Below are positions 24,810-34,337 of a DNA stretch of 64,000 nt, one piece after another. The first letter of the stretch is position 1. Each line of letters begins with the position of its first letter. This DNA comes from Actinacidiphila guanduensis. Its GTDB lineage: Bacteria > Actinomycetota > Actinomycetes > Streptomycetales > Streptomycetaceae. The notes under the pieces are model-generated. The model did not search any database. It was not told where the DNA came from and saw only the letters and a list, made by a program, of their open reading frames with translations. The stretch spans positions 310,001 to 374,000 of the forward strand of contig NZ_FNIE01000008.1 in NCBI RefSeq assembly GCF_900103985.1. Reading direction: 5' to 3'. A program made the position numbers and the translations under genes.

Positions 24810-25748
24810 CTAGGTCAGCGCGTGCAGCCCGGGGCCGAAGGTGATGAGCAGGGGGACGGCCGGGACGAGCAGTGACAGCGCGGTCAGGCGTACCCGCTGG
24901 GCGAGCGGGAGCCGCGGCGCCGGGGCGAGCAGGCGGTTGACGCGGCCGGGGAGTTCGGCGAGCGGGGTGGGGCCGGGGCCGAAGACACCGCGGGTCTCGT
25001 TGAGTTCCACCAGGGCCAGCGCCGTGGTCAGCCGGCCGAAACGGCGCGAAGCCGTGTCGTCCGCCGCCAGCTCGATGAGGCGATGCACCTGGTCGCGAAA
25101 AGCGGCGAAGACCGGGACCTGCGGGAAACCGCCCGCCAGGGCGCCGGCGCAGTGCAGCAGGACGTCGTGGCGGGCCCGTGCGTGCCCTTGCTCGTGGGCG
25201 AGCACGGCGTCCAACTGGCGCCCCTTGAGGCGGCGCAGCGCCGCCGTGGTGATGACGAGCTGGGGCTCGGCGCCCGACAGCCACCAGGCGTCGGAGCGGT
25301 TGTCCTCCAGGACGACCAGCCGCTCGCCCACCGGTACCGACTCGCCCGGCAGCCGCGGCGCGCGTACCCGCAGCTCCTCGTGGCGGCTGCGCCGCCTGGC
25401 CCGTGCCGCCCGCACCTCGCGGGTGAGCATCGCCGCCGTCCAGATCCCGCCCAGGGCGAGCACCACCGCCACCGAGCCGGCCCAGCGCCCGTAGCCGCCC
25501 AGACCGTAGGCGTCCTCGACGCCGCGCGGCGCGAAGGCGAACATGTGGCCGCGCACCGCCGACCAGGCGGCGGACGCGGTGAGCGCCATCGCTCCCGCGC
25601 AGCACAGCAGCACCGCGGCGACCACGCACTGCCAGACCCACAGGGCCAAAACGGGCTCGCGCTCCGGCCAGTCGGCACGGGAGAGCAGACGTGGCGCCAT
25701 TGCCGCCGCAAGTGCGCCGACGACGAGCAGCACGAACGGGACCGTCAT
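24810..25748 (-). CDS. M56/M48-like membrane metalloprotease
   Basis: A 312-residue membrane protein with the zinc motif HEQGH near residue 187 and a downstream ELAADDTA that can supply the third ligand. Hydrophobic segments lie at the N-terminus (~5-25), ~38-58, ~90-105 and near the C-terminus. It resembles the BlaR1/M56 sensor-protease family without a sensor domain. The usual BlaI-type repressor gene is not adjacent. Confidence 0.87.
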   Translation of the reverse strand: MTVPFVLLVVGALAAAMAPRLLSRADWPEREPVLALWVWQCVVAAVLLCCAGAMALTASAAWSAVRGHMFAFAPRGVEDAYGLGGYGRWAGSVAVVLALGGIWTAAMLTREVRAARARRRSRHEELRVRAPRLPGESVPVGERLVVLEDNRSDAWWLSGAEPQLVITTAALRRLKGRQLDAVLAHEQGHARARHDVLLHCAGALAGGFPQVPVFAAFRDQVHRLIELAADDTASRRFGRLTTALALVELNETRGVFGPGPTPLAELPGRVNRLLAPAPRLPLAQRVRLTALSLLVPAVPLLITFGPGLHALT

Positions 25749-25865
25749 GGGCCCACCCTAGGAGCCGCCCCGGACGGCGTGATACGGCGCCGCACCGATG
25801 TGACGCACGACTCACTACCGACCGATCGTCGCGCCGCGGTCGCCCTCCGCGGTCGCATCAGCAGG

Positions 25866-26426
25866 TCACATCAGCAACAGCATCGCCAGCATCCCGAGCG
25901 CCATGGACACCCGGCAGGCGTCGGCCACCTCACGGGAGTGACGCAGCCGCAGCGGGGCCCCGGCCGGGGCGCCGGCCCCGAGCGCCCCGCCCGCCGGCGC
26001 GGGCACCAGCACCAGGCGAACCCCCGCGCGCACCACGTACACCGCGAAATAGAGCGCGAGAAGACCCGTGGCCGCGGGAACGCCCGACCCCATGCGCATC
26101 CCGTCCCCGTGCCCCCGCGCGCCCCATCCGGCCATGGCGGACGCCATGTAGACCATCGCGGCCGAGCAGACCACGTGGTGCACCCGGTGCCCCTGGCACG
26201 CTCCGCCCGGCACCATGGCGCGCAGCGCGGCCGCCGCGTACACGGCGGCGAAGACCGGCGCCACCCACCACTGCGGGCCCAGCACCGAGGCCGGCACGGC
26301 CATGACCGCCATCCCGGCGCCCATCACCGCCTCCTCCCGGTCCCGCGAGCGGACCAGGCACGAGACCGCCGTCGCCAGGCTCAGCACCACGAGCAGCCAG
26401 TCCACCAGCGGTGGTTCGTGGGTCAC
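25866..26426 (-). CDS. DUF5134 membrane protein
   Basis: A 186-residue integral membrane protein with five or six hydrophobic helices and a histidine/methionine-rich loop (GHRVHHVV, ARGHGDGMRMGSG). It matches actinobacterial DUF5134. Histidine and methionine richness hints at copper or other soft-metal contact, but no function is established. GTG start at 26426. It lies 117 bp upstream of the protease gene on the same strand. Confidence 0.75.
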   Translation of the reverse strand: MTHEPPLVDWLLVVLSLATAVSCLVRSRDREEAVMGAGMAVMAVPASVLGPQWWVAPVFAAVYAAAALRAMVPGGACQGHRVHHVVCSAAMVYMASAMAGWGARGHGDGMRMGSGVPAATGLLALYFAVYVVRAGVRLVLVPAPAGGALGAGAPAGAPLRLRHSREVADACRVSMALGMLAMLLLM

Positions 26427-26600
26427 CGGGGCACACCCCTCTCACGCCTTCTCGCGTCCCTGCACGAATTCGGCGCGGCCGCCCTCCGGCGCCATCGGGA
26501 GACCTGCCCAGGCGCAGGGGCGTGTACCCCTGCGCACGGAGTCACCCTGGGGAGTGCGTGAAGCACGAACGCGCCCCCCAAGCGGCCCAATGCTGTCGGT

Positions 26601-26606
26601 TAGCCT
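26601..26606 (+). promoter_or_regulatory. -10 hexamer of the GNAT gene (leaderless spacing)
   Basis: TAGCCT is followed by 7 nt and then ATG at 26614. Confidence 0.5.
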
Positions 26607-26613
26607 GGCCGCC

Positions 26614-27150
26614 ATGGACGACACTGCCGCACTCACCTTCCGCCCCGCCACCCCTGACGACGCACCGGCGCTCGTCGGCCTCATCGAATCCGCCTATCGG
26701 GGCGAGGCCAGCCGGGCCGGCTGGACCACCGAGGCGGACATCCTGGAGGGGCAGCGCACCGACCCCGAGGGCGTGCTGGAGGTCATCGGCAAGCCCGGCG
26801 GGGTCCTGCTCGCCGTGGAGTCCGGTGCCGAGCTGATCGCCTGCTGCCAGCTCGAACACCGCGGCACACACGCCTACTTCGGCATGTTCGCCGTCCGCCC
26901 CGCGCTCCAGGGCGCCGGACTGGGAAAGCGGATCATCGCCGAGGCCGAGCGGTTCGCGCACGAGGAGTGGGGCGTCTCCGAGATGCACATGACGGTCATC
27001 TCCGTGCGCGAGGAGCTGATCGCCTGGTACGAGCGCAGGGGCTACGCCCGCACCGGGGAGACGACGCCCTTCCCGTACGGGCAGCCGCGCTTCGGCATCC
27101 CGACCCGCGACGACCTGGAGTTCGAGCTGCTCACCAAGAAGCTCGGCTGA
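26614..27150 (+). CDS. GNAT family N-acetyltransferase
   Basis: A 178-residue acetyltransferase. The acetyl-CoA pyrophosphate motif is in VRPALQGAGLGKRIIAEAE (residues ~92-110), followed by the C-terminal motif ELIAWYERRGYARTGE. The acceptor substrate is unknown. A start at 26590 is possible but the TAGCCT spacing favours 26614. Confidence 0.92.
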   Translation: MDDTAALTFRPATPDDAPALVGLIESAYRGEASRAGWTTEADILEGQRTDPEGVLEVIGKPGGVLLAVESGAELIACCQLEHRGTHAYFGMFAVRPALQGAGLGKRIIAEAERFAHEEWGVSEMHMTVISVREELIAWYERRGYARTGETTPFPYGQPRFGIPTRDDLEFELLTKKLG

Positions 27151-27177
27151 GCAGGAGGACCCCGGCGCCCCTTGTGC

Positions 27178-28014
27178 TCAGAGCCGGCCCGCCTCGGTGA
27201 TCCGGCGCAGGAACTCCCGGGTGCGCGGCCGGCGCGGGGCGCCGAACACCTCCTGGGGCGTGCCGGACTCCAGCACCACCCCGCCGTCCAGGAAGCACAC
27301 CTGGTCGGCGACCTCCCGGGCGAAGGCCATCTCGTGCGTGGCCACGACCATCGTCATGCCCTGCTCCTTCAGGTCCCGGACGACCGCGAGCACCTCGCCG
27401 ACCAGCTCCGGGTCGAGGGCGGCGGTGATCTCGTCCAGCAGGAGCAGCCGCGGGCGGGTGGCCACCGCGCGCACCAGGGCGACCCGCTGCTGCTGGCCGC
27501 CGCTGAGCCGGTCCGGGTACTCCCCGGCCCGGTCGGCGAGGCCGAGCCGGTCCAGCAGTTCGCGCCCGCGCGCCTCGGCCGCCGCCCGCGGCTCCTTGTG
27601 CACCCGGCGCGGGGCCAGTGTGATGTTGTCCAGCACCGTCATGTGCGGGAAGAGGTTGTACGCCTGGAAGACGACGCCGATCCTGCGGCGCACGGCGTCC
27701 TGGTCGGTGCGCGGGTCGGTGATCTCCTCGCCGTCCAGGAAGATCGCTCCGTCGTCGACGTCCTCCAGCAGGTTGGCGCAGCGCAGCAGGGTGGACTTGC
27801 CGGAGCCTGAGGCGCCGATGAGGACGGTCACCGAGTGCGGCGGCACCTCCAGGCCGATGTCGCGCAGCACGAGCGAGCCGCCGTAGCTCTTGCGCACCGA
27901 CTCCACGCGCAGCACCGGCTCCTGCGCGAGGCCGGGCTCCTTGCGCAGGGCGGCTCCCGCCTCCATGGCGGCGGGTCCGGGCGCGTCCCCGGATTCGGGT
28001 GCCTGGGCGCTCAT
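27178..28014 (-). CDS. Polar amino-acid ABC transporter, ATP-binding protein
   Basis: A 278-residue GlnQ/HisP-type ATPase. Walker A GASGSGKST near residue 69, Q-loop FQAYNLFPHMTV, signature LSGGQQQRVALVRA, Walker B LLLLDEITAALD and the switch histidine in VVATHEM. An N-terminal stretch of ~30 residues is extra. It overlaps the permease gene by 4 bp. With the permease and lipoprotein it forms an importer for a polar amino acid. Confidence 0.95.
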   Translation of the reverse strand: MSAQAPESGDAPGPAAMEAGAALRKEPGLAQEPVLRVESVRKSYGGSLVLRDIGLEVPPHSVTVLIGASGSGKSTLLRCANLLEDVDDGAIFLDGEEITDPRTDQDAVRRRIGVVFQAYNLFPHMTVLDNITLAPRRVHKEPRAAAEARGRELLDRLGLADRAGEYPDRLSGGQQQRVALVRAVATRPRLLLLDEITAALDPELVGEVLAVVRDLKEQGMTMVVATHEMAFAREVADQVCFLDGGVVLESGTPQEVFGAPRRPRTREFLRRITEAGRL

Positions 28015-28940
28015 ACGGCTCCTCCCTGCGCCTGCCGGCGGTTCATGCGCGCGGCCACCCAGTCGGTGAAGCGGGTCATCGGAATGGTGATCACCACGAA
28101 GATCAGCCCGGCCACCACGTAAGGGGTGTAGTTGAACTTCTCGCTCGCGGTGATCTGCGCCGCGTACACCGCGTCGACCGCGCCGCCGATGGAGACCAGG
28201 CCGGTGTCCTTCTGCAGCGACACCAGGTCGTTCAGGAGCGGCGGGACGACCCCGCGCACGGCCTGCGGCAGCACCACGTAGCGCATCGCCTGGGAGTTGC
28301 TCAGGCCCAGCGAGCGGGCCGCGGCGCGCTGGCTCGGGTGGACGGTCTCGATGCCCGCGCGGAACACCTCTGCCACATAGGCGGTGTAGGTCAGGCACAG
28401 GGCCAGGCCGCCCAGGAGCACCGGGTCGGTGGTCACCCCCCGCAGCCGCAGCGCGGGGATGCCGAAGACGCACACCAGGATGCAGATGATCAGCGGCAGC
28501 CCGCGGAAGAAGTCGACGTAGGCCGTCGCCAGGGCGCGCAGCGGGAAGAACACCGGGCCGCGCAGGGTACGCAGCAGGGCGACCAGCAGCCCGGCGACCA
28601 GGACGACGGCCCCGCACACCACCAGCAGCCGCAGGTTCAGCCACAGGCCGCGCATGATGTCGGGGAAGGACGTCCGGGCGTAGTGGGCGTCGAAGAAGGT
28701 CTCCCGGGTGCGGTCCCAGCCGGGGGAGCCGACCACCAGGACGTACAGCACGGCGGCGGTCACCAGGGTGCTCACCGCGGCGATCAGAAAGGCACGGCGG
28801 GTGCGGGCGCGCCGGTAGCGCTCCCGCTCGAGACGCCGGGCCGAGGGCCGGTACCCGTCGTCCGCGTCCGCGCCCATGGCGGCGGACCCGGCGCCCTTGG
28901 TGCCCGGCCCGGAGCCCTGCTCGGCGTCGCTGACGGTCAT
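28011..28940 (-). CDS. Polar amino-acid ABC transporter, permease
   Basis: A 309-residue membrane protein of the HisM/GlnP family. The ATPase-contacting EAA-like region reads EVFRAGIETVHPSQRAAARSLGLSNSQA (near residues 190-217). The N-terminal ~45 residues are cytoplasmic and charged. At least five hydrophobic segments follow. It lies 58 bp after the binding-protein gene. Confidence 0.94.
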   Translation of the reverse strand: MTVSDAEQGSGPGTKGAGSAAMGADADDGYRPSARRLERERYRRARTRRAFLIAAVSTLVTAAVLYVLVVGSPGWDRTRETFFDAHYARTSFPDIMRGLWLNLRLLVVCGAVVLVAGLLVALLRTLRGPVFFPLRALATAYVDFFRGLPLIICILVCVFGIPALRLRGVTTDPVLLGGLALCLTYTAYVAEVFRAGIETVHPSQRAAARSLGLSNSQAMRYVVLPQAVRGVVPPLLNDLVSLQKDTGLVSIGGAVDAVYAAQITASEKFNYTPYVVAGLIFVVITIPMTRFTDWVAARMNRRQAQGGAV

Positions 28941-28998
28941 ACGGCCGCGGCCTTCCGGCGTGCCCGCCCGCGGACGGTGAAGGCGCCCGCGAGCCGCG

Positions 28999-29910
28999 TC
29001 ACTTGAGCACCGGGGCGTCGACGGCGTCGGAGAGCCACTTCTTCTCCAGGGCGGCGAGGGTGCCGTTGGCGCGCAGCGCCGTGACGGCGGAGGACACGCA
29101 CGGGGTCAGGCTGCTGCCCTTGTCGAGCACCAGCCCGAACTGCTCGGGCGTACCGCCGGTGCCGGCGAACTGCCCGACCACCTTGGCGCCGGAGACCTCG
29201 GCGCCTGTGATGTAGAAGGCGGTGGGCAGGTCGACCACGATGCCGTCCACCTGGCCGTTCTTCAGCGCGGCCACCGCCAGGTCGTTGCGCTGGAAGACCG
29301 CGGGCTGCTTGGCCGGCTTCACCACGTCCCTGATCACATCCAGGCTCGTGGTGCCCACCTGGGCGCCCAGCTTGGCGCCCTTCAGATCGGCCAGCGAGTG
29401 TGCCGAGAGGATCTTGGAGCCCTTGGGGGCGACGAGTGCCTGGCGCACGTCGTAGTAGCCGGGGGAGAAGTCGACGGCTTTCTTCCGGTCGGCACTGATC
29501 GACACCTGGTTGATGTCGAAGTCGAAGCTCTTCCGGCCGGGCGCGAAGGCGCTGTTGAAGGGCACCTTCTGCCAGACCACCTGCGAGGGGCCGTAGCCCA
29601 GCTGCTTGGCGACGGCGTACGCGACCGCCGACTCGTAGCCCTTGCCGTTGGCCGGGTCGTTGTCGGAGAACCACGGGTCGTAGGCCGGGTTGTCGGTGCC
29701 GACGGTGAGCTTGCCCGCGGCGCGGGTGGCCAGCGAGCCGGGTGCGCAGGCCGCGGTGGCGGTGCCGGACGCGGCGCTCGCACCGGTGGCCGGCGACGCG
29801 TCCGCGGAGTTGTCGTCGTCCTGGGGCGAGCAGCCGGCGAGCGCGAGGGCGAACAGGGCGGCCGCGGCCATGGCGGCGGGCCGGGGGGACAGCCGGAACG
29901 AGGGACGCAT
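28999..29910 (-). CDS. Solute-binding lipoprotein, family 3
   Basis: A 303-residue extracellular binding protein. The signal peptide ends in the lipobox LALAGC near residue 25, so the mature protein should be lipid-anchored. The family-3 motif KLTVGTDNPAYDPWF begins the ligand domain. ATG at 29910 is the start that gives a proper signal peptide. First gene of the importer operon; the ligand is probably a polar amino acid. Confidence 0.94.
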   Translation of the reverse strand: MRPSFRLSPRPAAMAAAALFALALAGCSPQDDDNSADASPATGASAASGTATAACAPGSLATRAAGKLTVGTDNPAYDPWFSDNDPANGKGYESAVAYAVAKQLGYGPSQVVWQKVPFNSAFAPGRKSFDFDINQVSISADRKKAVDFSPGYYDVRQALVAPKGSKILSAHSLADLKGAKLGAQVGTTSLDVIRDVVKPAKQPAVFQRNDLAVAALKNGQVDGIVVDLPTAFYITGAEVSGAKVVGQFAGTGGTPEQFGLVLDKGSSLTPCVSSAVTALRANGTLAALEKKWLSDAVDAPVLK

Positions 29911-30083
29911 GGCGGGACCTTGGCACCGCGCGGCCCGCTCTGTCCACGTGATTGGCCCCGCCGTCCGCATGCCGGACCTTTGTGTCCGCGGTGTTGCCTG
30001 CCGCGTCCCCGCGGCCGACGTGGCGTCGCCGATGCGTGGCGCAGCGTGGCACCTGAGGGGCCGTCAGAGACCCGCGGCGTGTC

Positions 30084-30770
30084 TCAGAGGCCCGCGGGGA
30101 GATCCCGGCCCTGAGAAGGCGGCAGATCGGTCGCTGCGCCGTCCAGGCCCAAGGCGCGGGCCAGCGCCCAGTCCTGCGGGGAGTTGACCGTCCAGGCCAT
30201 GACCGCGATGCCCGCCGCATGGCAGCGGCGCACCAGGTCGAGGCTGATCCGGGTCAGGTCCAGCGAGACCAGGCGGGCACCGACGGCCTGTGCGCGCGGC
30301 ACGATGTCCGGTCCGAGGTCGCTCGCCACCAGGACGGTGGCCACCTCGGGCAGCAGGGTGTGGATCTCGGCGAGCGCCTCGTCGTGGAAGGAGAGCACGC
30401 TGACCCGGCCGGTCTCGCCGCGCTCGCGCAGGACCGAGGCGAGCACCCTTGCGGCGGCCGCGTCCTTGATCTCGGCCTGGATGGGCCGGGTGACGGCCGC
30501 CAGCGCCTCCTCGAAGACCGGCACGCGCTCGCCGAGGCCGGCGTCCAGGCCGCGGATCTCCTCCAGTGTCAGGTCGCGGATCAGCCCCCGGCCGTCGGTG
30601 GTGCGCTCGACGGAGGCGTCGTGCATGACGACGAGCGCGCCGTCCTTGCTCAGGTGCAGGTCGAGCTCCACCTGGTCGACGCCCGCCTGCTCGGCGCGGC
30701 GGAAGGAGCGCAGGGTGTTCTCCGGCTCGACGGCCATGACCCCGCGGTGCCCGACGGTGAGGAAGCCCAT
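30084..30770 (-). CDS. Glycerophosphodiester phosphodiesterase
   Basis: A 228-residue GDPD-family TIM barrel. The active-site motif HRG at residue 8, PENTLRSF near 16 and ELDLHLSKDGALVVMHD near 35 supply the catalytic histidines and metal carboxylates. No signal peptide, so it acts in the cytosol on deacylated phospholipids, releasing glycerol 3-phosphate. A TAGGGT hexamer lies 6 nt before the ATG. Confidence 0.93.
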   Translation of the reverse strand: MGFLTVGHRGVMAVEPENTLRSFRRAEQAGVDQVELDLHLSKDGALVVMHDASVERTTDGRGLIRDLTLEEIRGLDAGLGERVPVFEEALAAVTRPIQAEIKDAAAARVLASVLRERGETGRVSVLSFHDEALAEIHTLLPEVATVLVASDLGPDIVPRAQAVGARLVSLDLTRISLDLVRRCHAAGIAVMAWTVNSPQDWALARALGLDGAATDLPPSQGRDLPAGL

Positions 30771-30776
30771 ACGGGC

Positions 30777-30782
30777 ACCCTA
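30777..30782 (-). promoter_or_regulatory. -10 hexamer of the GDPD gene (leaderless spacing)
   Basis: TAGGGT (minus strand), then 6 nt and the ATG at 30770. Confidence 0.45.
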
Positions 30783-30952
30783 GCCACCCAGGACGCGGCG
30801 GCGGGCGAAGCACGGCCGGCCTGCGCCTGAACGGGGCGTGTAGGGAGGCAGAAGCAGACGGAAACCGCAACTTCTGGCGATCCATCCGGGGTGGCGGCCG
30901 TAAAAACAGCGGCTGTTGGGCTGGAGTGCCGGATATTCTCCACCGGCTCTCC

Positions 30953-30982
30953 TTGTCGCCCTGCCTGGACCGTGGATAGGCT
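30953..30982 (+). promoter_or_regulatory. Promoter of the DUF6421 gene
   Basis: TTGTCG (30953-30958), 18 nt and TAGGCT (30977-30982). The leader to ATG 31018 is about 29 nt and carries AAGGAGGGG. Confidence 0.65.
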
Positions 30983-31017
30983 GGCCGGGCAACAGGTTCT
31001 TTTGCGAAGGAGGGGTC

Positions 31018-32415
31018 ATGAGCGAAGTTCTTACGCCGAAGGTGGCCGGACAAGGCGGTATATCCGGCGACGGTGTGCTCGGGCACCCCCAGTGGCCGGT
31101 GCTGAAGCAGGCGGTCGAGGCCATCCGCCCCTGGCAGCGCAAGGACGGCTCGATCGACTTCGACGCAGAGGGCGCCCCCTCCCGCGAGGACGCCGCCCGC
31201 ACCCTGGGCCGCGTGCTCGACGCCCTCGAGCAGCTCTCCCCCCTGCTCGAGCACGACGCCGCCTACCACTGCGCCCTTGCCGCCGACCTGCGCGCCTGGG
31301 CCGACAACGGCTTCGGCGTCCCGGACTTCCTCGACTCCTTGCTCGCCTTCCAGCCCGCCGCCGACCGCCGAGACGGCCTGCAGCACCTGGTCGTCTTCCC
31401 GATGTACACCCAGAACGGCAACCCGGATCGCAACCTGGAGGCCGTCGTCTTCCGCGTGGTGTGGCCCGGATGGCTCGCCGAGCTGGAGCGCACCCGGTAC
31501 GACAACCCGCTCTTCGTCCCGATCACCTTCGAGGACTTCACTCCGGGCTACGACACCAACTCCGCGGTGCTCTTCCCCGAGACCGTGGCCGTCCGCGAGG
31601 CGCCCGAGCGCTGGACCTGGGGTGCGATCTTCTGCGACCGCGAGGCCGCCCGCTTCCGGGCCGTCACCTCCGCCGCGGTGGAGACCCTCGGCCTCGACCT
31701 GCCGGAGGAGGCCGCCCGCCTGGTCACCGACCAGGAGCTGGCCCAGCAGACCTACGTGCTGTGGGACATGATCCACGACCGCACCCACAGCCACGGCGAC
31801 CTGCCCTTCGACCCGTTCATGATCAAGCAGCGGGCCCCGTTCTGGATGTACGGCCTGGAGGAGCTGCGCTGCGACCTGACCAGCTTCAAGGAGGCGGTCA
31901 AGCTCCAGGCCGAGGGTCACCCCATGGGCCTGGGCGTGCAGTACGCGATCCTCTTCGACCGCCTCTTCCGCTTCCCCGTCACCGGCGAGCGGGTGCGCAA
32001 TTACGACGGCCTCGGCGGCCAGTTGCTCTTCGCCTACCTGCACAAGCACGACGCGGTGCGCTGGACGGACAACACCCTGCACATCGACTGGGAGCTCGCC
32101 CCCCAGGTGACCAACCAGCTGTGCGCCGAGATCGAGACCCTCTACCGGGACGGCATCGACCGCCCCAAGCTCGTCCACTGGCTCGCCGCCTACGACCTCG
32201 TGGCCACTTATCTGTCCCCGCACCCCGGCTCGGTGTGGGCCAAGGGCCCCGACGCCCTGGACCTCTCCCTGCCGCCGCGCAAGCTCGTGGACGACGTGCT
32301 GCCGGACGAGTTTCCGCTCAGCATGTTCTACGAGGCCCTTGCGAAGAAGCTCCGCGAGGTGATCGCCTCGACCAAGGGCATCACCGGCGGGAGCACGCTG
32401 CGGGGCGCCGCGTGA
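31018..32415 (+). CDS. DUF6421 family protein
   Basis: A 465-residue cytosolic protein of a family confined mostly to streptomycetes and allies. No known catalytic domain is evident. A conserved-looking cluster HDRTHSHGDLPFDPF (near residue 257) with several His and Asp residues could bind metal, followed by an aromatic FWMYGLEELRCD. It heads a run with an SDR gene (its stop overlaps a GTG in that gene), threonine aldolase and a transglutaminase-like gene. Function unknown; the context suggests small-molecule metabolism. Confidence 0.8.
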   Translation: MSEVLTPKVAGQGGISGDGVLGHPQWPVLKQAVEAIRPWQRKDGSIDFDAEGAPSREDAARTLGRVLDALEQLSPLLEHDAAYHCALAADLRAWADNGFGVPDFLDSLLAFQPAADRRDGLQHLVVFPMYTQNGNPDRNLEAVVFRVVWPGWLAELERTRYDNPLFVPITFEDFTPGYDTNSAVLFPETVAVREAPERWTWGAIFCDREAARFRAVTSAAVETLGLDLPEEAARLVTDQELAQQTYVLWDMIHDRTHSHGDLPFDPFMIKQRAPFWMYGLEELRCDLTSFKEAVKLQAEGHPMGLGVQYAILFDRLFRFPVTGERVRNYDGLGGQLLFAYLHKHDAVRWTDNTLHIDWELAPQVTNQLCAEIETLYRDGIDRPKLVHWLAAYDLVATYLSPHPGSVWAKGPDALDLSLPPRKLVDDVLPDEFPLSMFYEALAKKLREVIASTKGITGGSTLRGAA

Positions 32416-32438
32416 CCGGTACGGGCGAGGAGACGCAG

Positions 32439-33194
32439 ATGACGGCCGAGACGTACACGGGCGGGCTCGAGGGAGCGGTGGTCGCGGTGGCGGGTGCCGC
32501 CGGGCCCGCCGGGCGCGCGGCCCTGGCACGGCTGGCCCGGGCCGGCAGCCGCGTGGTGGCCGCGGACGCCGACCCCGAGCGGCTGGCGCAGGCGGTGGAC
32601 GCGGCCCGCCGGGAAGCGAGCGGCGCCGAGGTCACCGGCGAGGTCGTCGACCTGCTCGACCCCGAGGCGACGCGGGCCTGGGCCGCCCGGATCGAGAAGG
32701 ACGACGGCCGGGTGGACGGCCTGGTGCACCTGGTAGGCGGCTGGCGCGGTTCACGCTCCTTCCCCGAGACCGACCTCGCCGACTGGGACGTGCTGCACAA
32801 CCTGCTGGTCCGCACTGTCCAGCACACCTCGCTCGCCTTCCACGACGGCCTGCTGCGCAGCCCCGGCGGGCGGTACGTGCTGATCAGCGCGGCGGGCGCG
32901 AGCGCCCCGACCGCCGGCAACGCGGCCTACGCGGCCGCCAAGGCCGCCGCGGAGGCGTGGACGCTCGCCATGGGCGACTCCTTCCGCAGACTCGGCGGCG
33001 ACGCTCCCACAGCGGCGGCCACTGTGCTGGTGATCAAGGCGTTGGTGCACGATGAACTGCGGGCCCAGCGGCCCGACGCCAAATTCGCCGGCTTCACCGA
33101 CGTGCGCGACCTGGCCGACGCCATCGCGGACGTGTGGAACGAAAGCCCCGAGGAAGTGAACGGAACCCGAAAGTGGCTGACGCCCCGACCGTGA
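32439..33194 (+). CDS. SDR family oxidoreductase
   Basis: A 251-residue short-chain dehydrogenase. Glycine-rich AGAAGPAGRAAL (near residue 18) binds NAD(P), and the YAAAKAAAEAW segment provides the Tyr-x3-Lys pair. ATG 32439 has GAGGAG 8 nt upstream. An in-frame GTG at 32412 overlaps the DUF6421 stop and would couple translation. The substrate is unknown. Confidence 0.88.
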   Translation: MTAETYTGGLEGAVVAVAGAAGPAGRAALARLARAGSRVVAADADPERLAQAVDAARREASGAEVTGEVVDLLDPEATRAWAARIEKDDGRVDGLVHLVGGWRGSRSFPETDLADWDVLHNLLVRTVQHTSLAFHDGLLRSPGGRYVLISAAGASAPTAGNAAYAAAKAAAEAWTLAMGDSFRRLGGDAPTAAATVLVIKALVHDELRAQRPDAKFAGFTDVRDLADAIADVWNESPEEVNGTRKWLTPRP

Positions 33195-34288
33195 CCGACG
33201 TGACCGACGCACCCGAGCCCCCCACCACCGACGCCGTACGGCGGCACGACCCCGAGGTACGCGGGTTCGCGAGCGACAACTACGCAGGGGTGCACCCCGA
33301 GGTGCTCGCCGCCCTCGCCCTGGCCAACGGCGGCCACCAGGTCGCCTACGGCGGCGACGCCTACACCGAGCACCTCCAGGAGGTCTTCCGGCGCCACTTC
33401 GGGCCGGCCGCGCAGACGTTCCCGGTGTTCAACGGCACCGGTGCCAACAACACCGCCCTGATGGCGCTCACCGAGCGCTGGGGCGCGGTGATCTGCCCGG
33501 CCACCGCGCACATCAACACCGACGAGGCGGGCGCCCCCGAGCGGATGGCCGGCCTGAAGCTGACCCCGGTGCCCACCCCGGACGGCAAGCTCACCCCCGA
33601 GCTGATCGACCGCGAGGCCTTCGGCTTCGACGACGAGCACCGCGCCCAGCCCCAGGTCGTCTCGATCACCCAGACCACCGAGCTCGGCACCTGCTACACC
33701 CCCGAGGAGGTCAAGGCGATCTGCGACCACGCCCATGAGCTCGGCATGGCCGTGCACATGGACGGTTCCCGGCTGGCCAACGCGGCCGCGAGCCTCAATG
33801 TCCCGCCGGCCCGCTTCACCACCGACGCCGGAGTGGACGTGCTCTCCTTCGGCGGCACCAAGAACGGCCTGCTGCTCGGCGACTGCGTGGTCGTGCTCTC
33901 CCCGGACCGGGTCCGCGGCATCCCCAACCTGCGCAAGATGTCCATGCAGCTCGCCTCCAAGATGCGCTTCGTCTCCGTGCAGTTCGAGGCGCTGCTCGCC
34001 GGCGACCTGTGGCTGCGCAGCGCCGCCCACGCCAACGCCATGGCCCGCCGCCTGGAGCGCGCGGTGCGCGCCGTGGACGGCGTGCGGATCACCCAGAAGG
34101 TGCAGTCCAACGCGGTCTTCGCGACCCTGCCCAAGGAGGTCAGCGAGCGCCTGCAGAAGCGCTACCGCTTCTACTTCTGGGACGAGGCCGTCGGCGAGGT
34201 CCGCTGGATGTGCTCCTTCGACACCACGGAGCAGGACATCGACGCCTTTGCGGCGGCGATCGCCGAAGAGATGCATGAATATGCATAG
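33173..34288 (+). CDS. Low-specificity threonine aldolase-type PLP enzyme
   Basis: A 371-residue fold-type I PLP enzyme. The PLP lysine is in SFGGTKNGLLLGD near residue 230, with HMDGSRLANAA (near 195) holding the cofactor aspartate and GTGANNTAL the phosphate. It cleaves L-(allo)threonine to glycine and acetaldehyde or acts on related beta-hydroxy amino acids. The GTG start overlaps the 3' end of the SDR gene. The last codons contain the AT-rich palindromic GCATGAATATGC. Confidence 0.9.
   Translation: MADAPTVTDVTDAPEPPTTDAVRRHDPEVRGFASDNYAGVHPEVLAALALANGGHQVAYGGDAYTEHLQEVFRRHFGPAAQTFPVFNGTGANNTALMALTERWGAVICPATAHINTDEAGAPERMAGLKLTPVPTPDGKLTPELIDREAFGFDDEHRAQPQVVSITQTTELGTCYTPEEVKAICDHAHELGMAVHMDGSRLANAAASLNVPPARFTTDAGVDVLSFGGTKNGLLLGDCVVVLSPDRVRGIPNLRKMSMQLASKMRFVSVQFEALLAGDLWLRSAAHANAMARRLERAVRAVDGVRITQKVQSNAVFATLPKEVSERLQKRYRFYFWDEAVGEVRWMCSFDTTEQDIDAFAAAIAEEMHEYA
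34273..34284. repeat. GCATGAATATGC, copy 1
   Basis: A 12-bp partial palindrome (GCAT-GAAT-ATGC) at the end of the aldolase gene. An identical copy lies at 34460-34471. The pair brackets the promoter of the transglutaminase-like gene. Confidence 0.5.
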
Positions 34289-34301
34289 CTAGGTAAATCG
34301 A

Positions 34302-34331
34302 TTGATGAGAGGTCGGCCGGTTTCCTAGGCT
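34302..34331 (+). promoter_or_regulatory. Leaderless promoter of the transglutaminase-like gene
   Basis: TTGATG (34302-34307), 18 nt and TAGGCT (34326-34331). The ATG at 34338 lies exactly where transcription should start, so a leaderless mRNA is predicted. Confidence 0.65.
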
Positions 34332-34337
34332 CCGCTC

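Noticed and set aside
29911..30083. Repeated GCGGAC motifs upstream of the amino-acid binding protein
   Set aside because: Short, GC-rich and expected by chance at this composition.
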